Source: Solirubrobacteraceae bacterium (GTDB taxonomy: Bacteria > Actinomycetota > Thermoleophilia > Solirubrobacterales > Solirubrobacteraceae). From it: 58,775 nucleotides of DNA. The notes under the pieces are model-generated. The model was not told the DNA's origin. It did no database searches and was given only the letters and a program-made list of their open reading frames with translations. This document shows positions 34,780 through 46,621 of this stretch, piece after piece. The first letter of the stretch is position 1. Every line of letters starts with the position of its first letter. The stretch spans positions 1 through 58,775 of the forward strand of contig JAUXSD010000217.1 in assembly GCA_030681525.1 (NCBI GenBank), in the 5' to 3' direction. A program made the position numbers and the translations under genes.

Positions 34780-35790
34780 TCAGGCGGCGTCGCGGGTGGC
34801 GCGCTGTAGCAGCGGCCCGATGAGATCGGGCGTGATCGAGAGGTGCTCGATGTTGCCGAGCTGGCCGGCGAGGTCCTGCAGCGCGAGCGCGTAGAGCACG
34901 CTGGCCGGCATCGCCTTCTGGATCTCCGCGCGCTCGCGGGCGGCGCGCAGCCGGGCCTGCTCGAGGAGGTCGATCGTGTCCGCCTGGCGCTGGGCCTCGA
35001 GCCGGCCGCGCTCGTCCTCGCCCGCGGCCGCGACCCGGCGCGCGGCCACCTCCTCCTCCGCGCGGCGGCGCTCGTTGGCGCCCTGCCGGGCGACGAGCGA
35101 CTCCTCGCGGCGCGCCAGCTCGATCCGGTTGGCCAGCTCGTTCTCGGCGATCGCCCGCTCGTTCTCCACCGCGGTCGCCCGGCGCGCGAACGTCGCCTCG
35201 TCGGCACGGCTCTGGATCTGCTCGCGGGTGGGCTGCTGCAGCGCCTTCTCGACCTCGGCCGTCGGCGCGACCTCGGCGACGCGGACGGCGGCGATTTCGA
35301 CGCCGAGCTCGAGCAGCGCCGTCTCCTCGCGCAGGCCGCGGTCGATCCGCGCGCGGATCGGCGCGACGCCCTCGGTGAGGATCGCCCGCAGCTCGCGCGC
35401 GGCGAGCTGGTCGATGACGAACTGCTGCGCGAGCTGCGTCAGCAGGCCGCCGACCTGCTCGAGCGGCTCGCTGCACCAGCCGCCGGTGTCGAGGTCGATC
35501 GTGAAGTCGATCCGCGCGGCGAGCCGTGCGGGGTCGGCGACGCGAAACGTGATCGCCCCCTGCACGGTCACGCGCTGGAAGTCGGCGCTGCGCGCGTGGA
35601 AGAGGAAGGGCAGCTCGCGGTCGTCGATCGGGACCTCGGCGACGGCGGTCGTGATCGGGCGAAACCAGAACGCCAGACCGGGGCCCTCGGCGACGAGCCG
35701 GCCCCGGCGATAGCGGATGACGTGCGAGGTCGGCTCGGCGCGCAGGTGGCGCAGGAGCGGGACGGCGATCGGGTCGGTGATGTCGGCCAT
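34780..35790 (-). CDS. SPFH/Band 7 domain protein
   Basis: 336 residues without an obvious N-terminal membrane anchor. The SPFH core runs from ~residue 25 to 200 (VIRYRRGRLVAEGPGLAFWF, VTVQGAITFRVADPARLAARIDF, FVIDQLAARELRAIL, LGVEIAAVRVAEVAPTAEVEKAL). A coiled-coil assembly region of ~90 residues follows (ERAIAENELANRIELARREE). Lack of a TM helix suggests soluble or peripherally attached oligomers. Paired with the NAD-kinase-like gene. Divergent from hutH across an AT-rich patch. Confidence 0.88.
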   Translation of the reverse strand: MADITDPIAVPLLRHLRAEPTSHVIRYRRGRLVAEGPGLAFWFRPITTAVAEVPIDDRELPFLFHARSADFQRVTVQGAITFRVADPARLAARIDFTIDLDTGGWCSEPLEQVGGLLTQLAQQFVIDQLAARELRAILTEGVAPIRARIDRGLREETALLELGVEIAAVRVAEVAPTAEVEKALQQPTREQIQSRADEATFARRATAVENERAIAENELANRIELARREESLVARQGANERRRAEEEVAARRVAAAGEDERGRLEAQRQADTIDLLEQARLRAARERAEIQKAMPASVLYALALQDLAGQLGNIEHLSITPDLIGPLLQRATRDAA

Positions 35791-35800
35791 GGCGGGCTCC

Positions 35801-35840
35801 GGGTAAGTTGTGGTCGTACTGCCTATAACTACGGTAGCGG
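35801..35840. promoter_or_regulatory. AT-rich divergent promoter patch between SPFH operon and hut operon
   Basis: In an otherwise GC-rich stretch, 35801-35840 is unusually AT-rich. It contains TATAAC (35824-35829) readable as a -10 for the plus-strand hut operon and TATAGG on the other strand for the SPFH gene. A small CTAC-G-GTAG palindrome sits at 35829-35837, and AGTTGT/ATAACT half-sites flank the centre. No standard -35 at 17-base spacing was seen. Confidence 0.4.
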
Positions 35841-35930
35841 ACCGGGCGCCCGAGTTCTAGGCCGATTGCCCATATCTGCCGATGGGGCTCGACGGCATCC
35901 GCCGCCCCCTGCGGGTAACGTCGGCGGGCG

Positions 35931-37465
35931 ATGACGATCGTCGAGCTCAGTGGCACCGCGCTGACGCCGGCCGAGGTGGTCGCGGTCGCGCGTCACGGCG
36001 CGCCGGTCGCGCTGAGCGCGATCGGGCGCGACCTCATGGAGGTGAGCGCCGCGGCGGTGCAGCGCGCGCTGCACGCGCCCGAGCCGGCCTACGGCGTCTC
36101 GACCGGGTTCGGCTCGCTGGCGAACGTCGTCATCCCCGTCGGCCGCCGCGAGGAGCTGCAGCGCGCGCTCGTGCGCTCGCACGCCGCCGGGATGGGTCCG
36201 CCGGTCGAGCGCGAGGTCGTGCGGGCGATGATGCTGCTGCGCGCGCGGACGCTGGCGATGGGCTTCTCGGGCGCGCGCCCCGTCGTCGCCGAGCAGATCG
36301 CCGCGCTGCTGAACGCGGGCCTGACGCCGGTCGTGCCCGAGCACGGCTCGCTCGGCGCCAGTGGCGACCTCGCGCCGCTCGCGCACTGCGCGCTGGCGCT
36401 GCTCGGCGAGGGCGAGGTGCAGCTGCCCGACGGCACGCGGGCCGATGCCGCGACCGCACTGGCCGAGCACGACATCGCACCGCTGACGCTCATCGCCAAG
36501 GAGGGCCTCGCGCTCATCAACGGCACCGACGGGATGCTCGGCATGCTCGTCCTCGCCGCGCACGACCTCGCCGCGCTGCTGCGCGTCGCGGACATCACGG
36601 CGGCGATGTCCGTCGAGGCGCTGCTCGGCACCGACCGGGCGTTCGACGCCGACCTCGTCGCGCTGCGCCCGCACCCCGGCCAGCAGCTCAGCGCCGCCAA
36701 CCTGCGCGCGCTGCTGTCGGGCTCGGCGATCGTCGCCAGCCACCGCTACGGCGACGACCGCGTGCAGGACGCCTACTCGCTGCGCTGCGCGCCGCAGGTC
36801 GCGGGCGCCGCGCGCGACGTGCTCGCGCACGCCGACCGGGTCGCCGCCGACGAGCTGCGCAGCGCAATCGACAACCCGATGGTGCTGCCAGACGGCCGCG
36901 TCGCGTCGTGCGGCAACTTCCACGGCGCTCCGCTGGCGTTCGCCTGCGACGCGCTGGCGATCGCGCTCGCCGAGGTCGGCGCGATCGCCGAGCGGCGCAC
37001 CGACCGGCTGCTCGACGCGTCGCGGTCCAGCGGGCTGCCGCCGTTCCTGGCACCGGACGCGGGCGTGAACTCCGGGCTGATGCTCGCGCAGTACACGCAG
37101 GCGGCGATGGTCGCCGAGAACCGCCGCCTGGCGGCCCCGGCCAGCGTCGGCTCGCTGCCGACGAGCGCGATGCAGGAGGACCATGTCTCGATGGGCTGGG
37201 CGGCGGCGCGCAAGCTGCGCACGGTCGTCGAGAACCTCGCCCGGATCCTCGCCGTCGAGCTCGTCTGCGCCGCCCGCGGCATCGAGCTGCGCGACCCGCT
37301 GGCGCCGGGGCCGGGCACCGGGGCCGCGCTGGCCGCCGTGCGCGCGGCGGGGATCGCCGGCGCCGGGCCCGACCGCCATCTCGCGCCCGAGCTGGCCGCC
37401 GCCGAGCGGCTCGTGCGCTCGGGCGGGCTGCTGGACGCGGTCCACGACGCGATCGGCGCGCTCGC

Positions 37466-37469
<4 letters not shown>
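35931..37469 (+). CDS. hutH: Histidine ammonia-lyase
   Basis: 512 residues, normal HAL length. It converts L-histidine to trans-urocanate and ammonia. The MIO prosthetic group forms from Ala143-Ser144-Gly145 in [25 protein letters not shown] near the N terminus carries the catalytic Tyr, and SIDNPMV-type [10 protein letters not shown] and [13 protein letters not shown] are conserved blocks. First gene of the hut operon; the hutU start overlaps its stop by four bases. Confidence 0.97.
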
Positions 37470-39130
<1,661 letters not shown>

Positions 39131-39136
39131 GAGGCG

Positions 39137-39715
39137 GTGGCGCAGCGCGCGATCGTGACGCTGCCCGACCCCGTGCTGCGCGAGCGCGCCCGGGAGGTGA
39201 GCGCGGAGCAGCTCGCCTCTTCCGAGGTGCAGGCGCTGATCGACGACATGATCGAGACGATGCGCGCGGCGTCGGGCGCGGGCCTGGCCGCCAACCAGGT
39301 CGGCGAGCTGCTGCGGATCGCGGTGATCGAGGTGGCCGGCCGCAACCCGCGCTACCCGTACAAGCCGCCGATCGCGCTGACGGTCATCGTCAACCCGGTC
39401 ATCGAGCCGCTCGACGACGAGCGCTTCGCGGTCAACGAGGGCTGCCTGTCGATCCCCGACACGCGCGGCGTCGTCGAGCGCCACGTCAACGTCCGCGTGC
39501 GCCACCTCGACCGTCACGGGGCCGCGCACGACGTCGTCCGCCGCGGGCTGACCGCGGGGACGTTCCAGCACGAGCTCGACCACCTCGACGGCGTGCTGTT
39601 CGTCGACCGCGTCGCCGATCCCGCCACGCTGACGACGTGGGCGCAGTTCGAGCGCGAGCATCGCGCGGCGTTCGAGCAGCGGGCGCGCGAGCTCGTCGCG
39701 CGCGTCGGGTCATGA
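39137..39715 (+). CDS. Peptide deformylase-like protein inside the hut operon
   Basis: 192 residues from GTG 39137, with a perfect AGGAGG at 39129-39134. All three deformylase motifs are intact: GAGLAANQVG (residues 47-56), EGCLSIP (101-107, metal Cys103) and QHELDHLDG (144-152, two metal His plus catalytic Glu146). By family it would remove formyl groups from N-formyl-Met peptides. It lies between hutU and hutF and overlaps hutF by four bases, where a N-formylglutamate deformylase (hutG) would be expected, so it may act on N-formylglutamate. The alternative is a housekeeping def gene that happens to sit here; no fmt or priA neighbour supports that. A loop RNPRYPYKPP lies between motifs 1 and 2. 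Confidence 0.92.
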   Translation: MAQRAIVTLPDPVLRERAREVSAEQLASSEVQALIDDMIETMRAASGAGLAANQVGELLRIAVIEVAGRNPRYPYKPPIALTVIVNPVIEPLDDERFAVNEGCLSIPDTRGVVERHVNVRVRHLDRHGAAHDVVRRGLTAGTFQHELDHLDGVLFVDRVADPATLTTWAQFEREHRAAFEQRARELVARVGS

Positions 39716-40983
39716 GCGCGCTGTGGTGCGAGCACGCCTGGCTCGGCGGCGAGGCGGCGCAGGAGGGCGTGCTCCTCACGATCGACGGCGACCGCATCGC
39801 CGGCGTTCAGCCCGGCGCGGACCCCGGCGCGGCCGAGCGCCTGCCGGGCCTGACGATCCCGGGCCTGGCCAACGCGCACTCGCACGCCTTCCAGCGCGCG
39901 CTGCGCGGACGCGCGCAGGCACCGGGCTCGTTCTGGACCTGGCGCGAGCAGATGTACGAGCTCGCCGAGACGATCGACCCCGACGGCCTGCGGGCGCTCG
40001 CGCGCGCGGCGTTCGCCGAGATGGCGCTGGCCGGGATCACGCTCGTCGGGGAGTTTCACTACCTGCACCACGGGCCCGGCGGCACGCCGTACGCCGACCC
40101 CAACGAGCTGGGCCGCGCGGTGCTCGCGGCGGCGGGCGAGGCCGGGCTCCGGATCGTGCTGCTGGACACGTGCTACCTGCACGGCGGCAGCCCGCGGTTT
40201 CGCGACGCGAGCGCGGAGGCGTGGGCGCAGCGGGTCTCGCAGCTCGACGGCGCCGCGGTGGGCGCGGCGATCCACAGCGTGCGCGCGGTCGCGCCGGACG
40301 CCGCGCGCGTCGTCGCGGCATGGGCGGCCGGGCGCAGCGCGCCGCTGCACGCCCACGTCTCCGAGCAGCCCGCGGAGAACGCGTTCGCCGCCGAGACGTT
40401 CGGCGCGACCCCGACCGTCGTGCTCGGTGAGGCGGGCGCGCTGAGCGAGCGCTTCACGGCGATCCACGCGACGCACGTCAGCGAGGCCGACATCGCGCTG
40501 CTCGGCGGCGCGGCGGCGACCATCTGCCTGTGCCCGACGACGGAGCGCGACCTCGCCGACGGGATCGGTCCCGCGCGGGCGCTGGCGGACGCCGGCGCCC
40601 GACTCGCCCTGGGCAGCGACTCGCATGCCGTCATCGACCTGCTCGAGGAGGCGCGCGCCGTCGAGCTCGACGAGCGCCTGGCGACGGGCGAGCGCGGGCG
40701 ACACGGTGCCGCGGCGCTGCTCGGCGCCGCGACGGCCGGCGGCTACGCGAGCCTCGGCCTGCCCGACGGCGGCCGCATCGCGCCGGGCGCGCTCGCCGAC
40801 CTCACGACGATCGGCCGGGACTCCGTGCGGCTCGCGGGGACGCCGCCACTCGCCGGCGCCGTGTTCTGCGCGACCGCGGCCGACGTGCGCCACGTCATGG
40901 TCGGCGGGCGGTGGATCGTGCGCGACGGCAGGCACGTCACGATCGACGTGGCGCGCGAGCTGCGTGAGGTGATCGCGCCGTGA
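39712..40983 (+). CDS. hutF: Formimidoylglutamate deiminase
   Basis: 423 residues, ATGA overlap with the deformylase-like gene. It hydrolyses N-formimino-L-glutamate to N-formyl-L-glutamate and ammonia. Amidohydrolase metal ligands: HxH in [16 protein letters not shown], His in [12 protein letters not shown], His in [11 protein letters not shown] and Asp in [16 protein letters not shown]. The [25 protein letters not shown] block is typical of HutF rather than guanine or cytosine deaminases. Its presence commits this operon to the five-step hut pathway via N-formylglutamate. Confidence 0.95.
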   Translation: MSALWCEHAWLGGEAAQEGVLLTIDGDRIAGVQPGADPGAAERLPGLTIPGLANAHSHAFQRALRGRAQAPGSFWTWREQMYELAETIDPDGLRALARAAFAEMALAGITLVGEFHYLHHGPGGTPYADPNELGRAVLAAAGEAGLRIVLLDTCYLHGGSPRFRDASAEAWAQRVSQLDGAAVGAAIHSVRAVAPDAARVVAAWAAGRSAPLHAHVSEQPAENAFAAETFGATPTVVLGEAGALSERFTAIHATHVSEADIALLGGAAATICLCPTTERDLADGIGPARALADAGARLALGSDSHAVIDLLEEARAVELDERLATGERGRHGAAALLGAATAGGYASLGLPDGGRIAPGALADLTTIGRDSVRLAGTPPLAGAVFCATAADVRHVMVGGRWIVRDGRHVTIDVARELREVIAP

Positions 40984-42176
40984 GCACGCTGGCGATCGAC
41001 AACATCGGGCTGCTCGTCACGCACGACCCGGAGCTCGGGACCCGGCGCGACGCGGCGCTCGTGTTCGAGGACGAGCGCGTGATCGCGGTCACGCGGGCCG
41101 GCGCGGGGGCGGGCGTGGACGCCGACGAGCGCATCGACGCGGGCGGGCGCTGCGTCATCCCGGGCTTCGTCGACAGCCACACCCACCTCGTGTTCGCCGG
41201 CGAGCGCGGCGACGAGTTCGCCGCGCGGATGGCCGGCGCCCCGTACGCCGCCAGCGGGATCCGCACGACGGTCGAGGCGACCCGCGCCGCGAGCAGCGAG
41301 CAGCTGCGCGCGCTGGCGCAAGCACGCCGGGACGAAGCGCTGCGGGCCGGGATCACGCACGTCGAGGTCAAGTCCGGCTACGGCCTCGACGTCGAGCACG
41401 AGCAGCGCTCGTGCTCGGTCGCGGGACAGCTCACCGACGACGTGACGTTCCTCGGCGCGCACGTCGTCCCGGCGCAGTACGCCGACCGCGCCGACGACTA
41501 CGTCGCGCTCGTCTGCGGCGACATGCTCGCGGCGTGCGCGCCGCACGCCCGCTGGATCGACGTGTTCTGCGAGCGGGGCGCCTTCGACGCCGACCAGTCG
41601 CGCGCGGTGCTGCAGGCCGGCCGCGCGGCCGACCTCGGGCTGCGGATCCACGCCAACCAGCTCGGCCCCGGCCCCGGCGTGCAGCTCGGCGTCGATCTGG
41701 GCGTCGCGTCGGCCGATCACTGCACGTACCTCTCCGACGCCGACGTCGACGCGCTCGCCGGCTCGGACACCGTCGCCACGTTCCTGCCCGCGACCGACTT
41801 CTCCACCCGCGAGCCCTATCCCGACGCGCGCCGCGCGATCGACGCGGGCGTCCGAGTCGCCATCGCGACGAACTGCAATCCCGGCTCGAGCTACACGACC
41901 TCGATGGCGTTCTGCATCGCGCTCGCCGTGCGCGACATGCGCATGACGGTCGACGAGGCGCTGGCCGCGGCGACCCTGGGCGGCGCCCGCGCGCTACGCC
42001 GCGACGACGTCGGCCATCTCGGCGTCGGCGCCCGCGCCGATGCCGTGCTGCTCGACGCGCCGTCCCCCGCGCACCTCGTCTACCGCCCGGGCGTGCCGCT
42101 CGTGGCGATGACGATCGCGCGCGGCCGCCCGGTGTGGGCCGCGGCCGGCTTCGCCGCTCATACCCCGGACGGGTAG
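40980..42176 (+). CDS. hutI: Imidazolonepropionase
   Basis: 398 residues, GTG start in a GTGA overlap with hutF. It opens 4-imidazolone-5-propionate to N-formimino-L-glutamate. Amidohydrolase motifs: [42 protein letters not shown] (His), [11 protein letters not shown] (His) and ATNCNPGSS. Last gene of the operon. Its 3' end overlaps the convergent erythromycin-esterase-like gene by 19 bases, leaving no room for a conventional intergenic terminator. Confidence 0.96.
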   Translation: MSTLAIDNIGLLVTHDPELGTRRDAALVFEDERVIAVTRAGAGAGVDADERIDAGGRCVIPGFVDSHTHLVFAGERGDEFAARMAGAPYAASGIRTTVEATRAASSEQLRALAQARRDEALRAGITHVEVKSGYGLDVEHEQRSCSVAGQLTDDVTFLGAHVVPAQYADRADDYVALVCGDMLAACAPHARWIDVFCERGAFDADQSRAVLQAGRAADLGLRIHANQLGPGPGVQLGVDLGVASADHCTYLSDADVDALAGSDTVATFLPATDFSTREPYPDARRAIDAGVRVAIATNCNPGSSYTTSMAFCIALAVRDMRMTVDEALAAATLGGARALRRDDVGHLGVGARADAVLLDAPSPAHLVYRPGVPLVAMTIARGRPVWAAAGFAAHTPDG

Positions 42177-43486
42177 GTCTGCGCGACGTCCTCGAGCTGC
42201 CAGCCGGGATCCCGGTCCAGCGGCTCGAGGGCCGTCGTCGTGTCGAGGTGGACGAGCGCGTCGAACTGGCGCGTGACGTCGGCGAAGACGTAGTGGCTGA
42301 TGCGCTCGGACCGCCGGCGATAGATGACGCCGATCGCCCGCTGCAGGCGCGTCGCGGCCAGCGCCGCTGTGGCGCGCTCGTCCTCGCCGACGACGAGCAG
42401 CAGGTGGCTGAGCCCGGTCTCGTGCAGGAGCGCCTCGTGCGAGTCGCCGGCGGCCGGCGTGACGGGCATGACCGTCGCCGGCCCACCCCACTCCGACGCG
42501 GCCGTGACGGCTCCGGTGAACGTGCTGAACCCGACGAGCACGACGTCGCGCGGACCGTAGGCGTCGCGCGCGAGCTGTCCGAGCGTGACCTGGCCGAGCT
42601 CGGCCAGCTCGGTCGCGCGCGCGTCGCCGACGTGCGAGTTGTGCGCCCAGACGACGACCTTGCCCGGACGGCCGTCCGCGGTGCGACGGTGGGCGCGCAG
42701 CGCGTCGAGCGTCTCGGCCATGTGGCGGTCGCGCAGGTTCCAGGCCTCCGGGCCGGGACGGAACAGCGCCCGCTGGTGGCGCTCGGCGTTGCGCACGAGG
42801 CGCGCGTTCTGCTCGGCGAAGAAATGCGCGTCGGCGGACCCGTCGGCGCCGCGCCCCGCCTGCTCGCCCGCCCGTCGCTGCAGCTCGACGAGCTGGTCGA
42901 CGACCTCGCGCTCGCAGGTCGCGCCCGCGCCGAACGCCGCGGCCCGGCCGTAGTCGTCGGCGTCCCGGCCGAAGTGGTCGAAGCAGCCGTAGCGCTCGCG
43001 GGCGCGGGCCGAGGCGGCGGGATCGACGCCGTCGAGGTAGGCGACGACCTTCTCGATCGAGGCGTGCAGCGAGTAGAGGTCGAGGCCGTAGAACCCGGCG
43101 CCGTCTCCGCGCGGCGCGTGCGCGTTGTGCTCGCGCAGCCAGGTCAGGAACGCGACGACCTCGCGGTTGCGCCACATCCAGCGCGGAAAGCGCGTGAAGT
43201 CGCCGAGCGCCTCGTCGGCATCGGCGTCGTCGCCTGCGCCGTGCGCCCAGCAGCCGGCGCGGTAGGCGTCGGGCCAGTCGGCCTCGACGGCCACCGCCGC
43301 GAAGCCCTGCTCCTCGATCAGGCGCTGCGTGACATGCGCTCGCGCGGCGTAGAACTCGGCGCTGCCGTGCGTGGCTTCGCCGAGCAGTACGCAGCCGGCG
43401 TCGCCGATGCGGTCGATCAGCCGGTCGAAGCTCGCGAGGTCGTGCGCGGCAGCGCGGATGGCCTCGGCGTCGGCCCGGCGGCTCAT
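42158..43486 (-). CDS. Erythromycin esterase family protein
   Basis: 442 residues from ATG 43486. The active-site segments of the EreA/EreB/succinoglycan-biosynthesis fold are visible: [23 protein letters not shown] (catalytic Glu/His), [45 protein letters not shown] and [15 protein letters not shown] (second His). Family members hydrolyse macrolides or have unknown esterase roles; most chromosomal ones are not resistance genes. No signal peptide. Confidence 0.88.
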   Translation of the reverse strand: MSRRADAEAIRAAAHDLASFDRLIDRIGDAGCVLLGEATHGSAEFYAARAHVTQRLIEEQGFAAVAVEADWPDAYRAGCWAHGAGDDADADEALGDFTRFPRWMWRNREVVAFLTWLREHNAHAPRGDGAGFYGLDLYSLHASIEKVVAYLDGVDPAASARARERYGCFDHFGRDADDYGRAAAFGAGATCEREVVDQLVELQRRAGEQAGRGADGSADAHFFAEQNARLVRNAERHQRALFRPGPEAWNLRDRHMAETLDALRAHRRTADGRPGKVVVWAHNSHVGDARATELAELGQVTLGQLARDAYGPRDVVLVGFSTFTGAVTAASEWGGPATVMPVTPAAGDSHEALLHETGLSHLLLVVGEDERATAALAATRLQRAIGVIYRRRSERISHYVFADVTRQFDALVHLDTTTALEPLDRDPGWQLEDVAQTYPSGV

Positions 43487-43759
43487 CCGAAGCGGATACC
43501 CGGGCCGCGGTCGCTCAGTACTCGTCGCGGCGGCCTGGGCCAGCGCGCCCGCCTCGGCCCCGGGTGGCTCCCCGGCGTAGGGGTCTCTCGTGCGACTGCC
43601 CGATCGGCTCGTCGGTGGGTCTGGCCGATCGAGCCCCAGGGTCGCTGTCCGGACGTGCCGCGACGACCGAAGCTGGCCGCATCGAGCTCCGGCCGCCCGC
43701 AGGAACCACAGGGCAAGGCGGTCGGCGACACCACGTTTGCCCTGGAAGGAGGCCAGACC

Positions 43760-44125
43760 ATGCAGGCTCACACGAGCAGGATCCGCACCATCGTCGCCGC
43801 TGTCACCGTGGCGCTCGCCGTCGCGGCCGTCCCCGCGGTCTCGCACGCCGCGATCAACCGCGGCGAGGACGGCGGGGCGGTGCCCAGGACCCAGCCCAAG
43901 CCCAAGCCAAAGCCCGCGCAGGAGCGCTTCAAGGCGGCCTGGAGCGCGGGCATCCCCGGCTACGGCGACGCCGAGTGCACGTCGCTGCTGAACGACAGCA
44001 ACGCGATCATGGACCGGCTCGACGAAGCCATCGCGGCGAACGACGCGGCGGCCATCAGCCGCTACATGGCACTGCTCGAGCACGTCGCCAAGCAGTTGAG
44101 CAACTGCGTCGTCCTGATGAGCTGA
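43760..44125 (+). CDS. Small secreted protein, unknown function
   Basis: 121 residues from ATG 43760, with AAGGAGG at 43746-43752. The signal peptide IVAAVTVALAVAAVPAVSHA is followed by a Pro/Lys hinge (RTQPKPKPKPAQ) and an ~70-residue helical domain with two Cys (DAECTSLLND and LSNCVVLMS) that could form one disulfide. No family recognised. 3' end converges on purT with 10 bases between. Confidence 0.8.
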   Translation: MQAHTSRIRTIVAAVTVALAVAAVPAVSHAAINRGEDGGAVPRTQPKPKPKPAQERFKAAWSAGIPGYGDAECTSLLNDSNAIMDRLDEAIAANDAAAISRYMALLEHVAKQLSNCVVLMS

Positions 44126-44135
44126 CCCGAGCGAC

Positions 44136-45341
44136 TCAGTCGACGCGCAGGCAGGCCGCGGCGGCGCGCGCGATCTCGCGCGCCGCCAGCGCGTCCTCGC
44201 CGCGGGCGATCGCCACGGCCATGCGGCGGTTCGGCCGCGCCTCGGGCTTGGCGAACACGCGCACGTCGACGCTGGGGTCGACCGCCATCGCGTCGGCGAC
44301 GCCGCTGATCGACGGCGCGTCGCCCTGCGCGCCGGCCAGGCAGACGGCCGACGCGCCCGGCGACAGCAGCGGCATTTCGCCGGCCACGATCGGCAGGCCG
44401 AGGATCGCGCGGACGTGCAGCGCGAACTCGCTCAGCGCCTGGGTCGCCATCGTCGTCATGCCGGTGTCGTGCGGGCGCGGCGAGACCTCGCTGAAGATGA
44501 CCTCGTCGCCGCAGACGAAGAGCTCGACGCCGAAGATCCCGGTCCCGCCGAGCGCCTCGGTGACCTGCTCGGCCAGCTCGCGCGCGTCGTCGAGCGCGGC
44601 CGGCGACATCGGGTGCGGCTGCCAGCTCTCGCGATAGTCGCCGTCCTCCTGGAGGTGGCCGATCGGCGCGCAGAACGACGTGCCGCCGGCGTGGCGGATC
44701 GTCAGCAGCGTGATCTCGTAGTCGAAGTCGACGAACGCCTCGACGATGACGCGGCCGGCGCCGGTGCGCCCCGCCTCCTGCGCGTAGGACCACGTCGCGG
44801 CGACCTCGTCGGCGCCCCGGATGACCGACTGCCCCTTGCCCGAGGACGACATGACCGGCTTGATGACGCACGGCGTGCCGAGCGCCGCCACCGCCGCCCG
44901 GACCTCCTCCTCGGTGTCGCAGAAGCGGTAGTCGCACGTCTTCAGGCGCAGTTCCTCGGCGACGAGGCGCCGGATGCCCTCGCGATCCATCGTCAGCCGC
45001 GCCGCGCGGGCGGTCGGCACGACGTGCAGTCCCTGCGCCTCGAGCTCGAGCAGCACCGGGGTGGCGATCGCCTCGAGCTCGGGCACGACGAGCAGCTGCG
45101 CGCACGGGCGCGCGCGCTCGGCCTCCAGCAGGGCGCGCAGGGCTGGCGGGTCGGTCATGTCGATGACCGCGTGGCGCTGGGCGACCTGCATCCCCGGTGC
45201 GCCCGCGTAGCGGTCGACCGCGAGCACCTCGCAGCCCAGCCGCATCGCCTCGATCGCCACCTCGCGGCCGAGCTCGCCGCTGCCCAGCAGCACGAGGCGC
45301 ACGGCGGTGTCGGTGAGGGGCGGACCGGGGGTGAAGCTCAC
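44136..45341 (-). CDS. purT: Formate-dependent phosphoribosylglycinamide formyltransferase (GAR transformylase 2)
   Basis: 401 residues from GTG 45341. It converts GAR plus formate plus ATP to FGAR, the folate-independent form of purine step 3. ATP-grasp features: [19 protein letters not shown] and [13 protein letters not shown] at the N terminus, [18 protein letters not shown] (ATP-binding loop), [28 protein letters not shown] (Mg and catalytic residues) and AGEMPLL. A nearby formate-producing route (hut operon) could supply it. Divergent from the FAD oxidase gene. Confidence 0.96.
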   Translation of the reverse strand: MSFTPGPPLTDTAVRLVLLGSGELGREVAIEAMRLGCEVLAVDRYAGAPGMQVAQRHAVIDMTDPPALRALLEAERARPCAQLLVVPELEAIATPVLLELEAQGLHVVPTARAARLTMDREGIRRLVAEELRLKTCDYRFCDTEEEVRAAVAALGTPCVIKPVMSSSGKGQSVIRGADEVAATWSYAQEAGRTGAGRVIVEAFVDFDYEITLLTIRHAGGTSFCAPIGHLQEDGDYRESWQPHPMSPAALDDARELAEQVTEALGGTGIFGVELFVCGDEVIFSEVSPRPHDTGMTTMATQALSEFALHVRAILGLPIVAGEMPLLSPGASAVCLAGAQGDAPSISGVADAMAVDPSVDVRVFAKPEARPNRRMAVAIARGEDALAAREIARAAAACLRVD

Positions 45342-45424
45342 GATCGAGCAGAGTACGCAGCGCTGCGGCCGCCTGGGAATCCAGCCCCGGCGGATCTGCG
45401 AGATTGTGCGCCGTGACGGCTGGC

Positions 45425-46621
45425 ATGACCGACACCGACCTCGTCATCGTGGGCGGCGGCGTGATGGGCCTCTTCACGGCCTATCACGCGTCCGGGCTCG
45501 GCCGCGGCGTCACGGTCCTGGAGCGAGGTCGCGTCGGCGACCCGGCCACCGCCTCCTACGGCCGCACGCGGTCCTATCGCAACGATTACCTGGACCCGAC
45601 GTACGTCCGCCTCGCCGGCGAGGCGATCCGCCTGTGGGACGCCTTCGAGGCGCGCGAGGACGTGCGGGTGCTGGTGCGCTGCGGCTGTTTGAACATCGCC
45701 AACGCCGGCGTCACGCCGGATCTCGACGCGACGTACGCGCGGATGAGCCACCGCGTGCTCGAGAATCTCGGGATGCCGACCGAGGCGCTCGGCGCCGAGG
45801 AGATCCGGTCGCGCTTCCCGGGTCTCGACGCCGACGTCGGCCAGCTCGACGCCGGCGCGGGGGTGGTCGACCTGGCGGCGGTGCAGGAGGCGCTCACCCG
45901 GGTGCTCGCCGAACGCGGCGTGCGGGTCCTGGAGGGCGCGCCCCCGAGCGCGATCGCGCGCGGCGAGCATGGCTTCACGGTCATCGCCGGGGACGTCCGG
46001 CTGACCGCGCGGTCGCTCGTGGTGACCGCCGGGCACGGCACGAACGACGTCCTGGCGCGGCTGTCGGGCTGCACGCTGCGGGTCCCGATCGAGAAGGACC
46101 GCCCGAGCGACGCCAGGTACTTCGAGCCGGCGCCGGGGGAACGCCACCGATTCACGGCGGGCGCCATGCCCGTCGTCGCCTACCTCGACGCCGGGATCTA
46201 CTGCCACCCGATCGTCCCGGGCGTCGTCGACGCGGTGAAGGTGGGCTACTACAACCCGCCGGACGTGCCGCGCGGCACGACGAGCATCGACTCCATCGAC
46301 TCGTTCGTGGAGCGCTGCTTTCCGGCCCTGCGCGGCATGACGACCTCGCCGGTCCAGGACGTCGACCAGTGCGACTACGACCTCGTGGCCGATGACGACT
46401 TCGTCCTCGGCGCCATCCCCGGAGCCGCGAACGCCTTCGTCGGCGTGGGGTGGCGCGGCACCGGCTACAAGTTCGCCCCGTGGGTCGGGCGGGTGCTGGC
46501 CGAACTCGCCGTGCAGGCGGGCACCGTCTACGACATCGACCGCTTCGACCCCGCCCGCTTCCAGAAAGGAGTCGCCCGCGATGCCCCGGTCGCCACGGAC
46601 CCTGCAACAGCGGCTCACTGA
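45425..46621 (+). CDS. FAD-dependent amine oxidase (monomeric sarcosine oxidase-like)
   Basis: 398 residues from ATG 45425; alternatives GTG 45413 and TTG 45404 would add 4 or 7 residues. FAD motif [20 protein letters not shown], followed by [22 protein letters not shown] with the Arg cluster seen in MSOX. A Cys in [17 protein letters not shown] matches the position where sarcosine oxidases bind FAD covalently, and [14 protein letters not shown] closes the FAD site. Likely oxidises a secondary or tertiary amine such as an N-methyl amino acid. The next gene starts 41 bases before its stop. Confidence 0.88.
   Translation: MTDTDLVIVGGGVMGLFTAYHASGLGRGVTVLERGRVGDPATASYGRTRSYRNDYLDPTYVRLAGEAIRLWDAFEAREDVRVLVRCGCLNIANAGVTPDLDATYARMSHRVLENLGMPTEALGAEEIRSRFPGLDADVGQLDAGAGVVDLAAVQEALTRVLAERGVRVLEGAPPSAIARGEHGFTVIAGDVRLTARSLVVTAGHGTNDVLARLSGCTLRVPIEKDRPSDARYFEPAPGERHRFTAGAMPVVAYLDAGIYCHPIVPGVVDAVKVGYYNPPDVPRGTTSIDSIDSFVERCFPALRGMTTSPVQDVDQCDYDLVADDDFVLGAIPGAANAFVGVGWRGTGYKFAPWVGRVLAELAVQAGTVYDIDRFDPARFQKGVARDAPVATDPATAAH

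Noticed and set aside
42158..43486. Macrolide-resistance interpretation of the erythromycin-esterase-like gene
   Set aside because: Chromosomal context lacks mobility genes or resistance partners, and the family is broad; only the fold can be supported.
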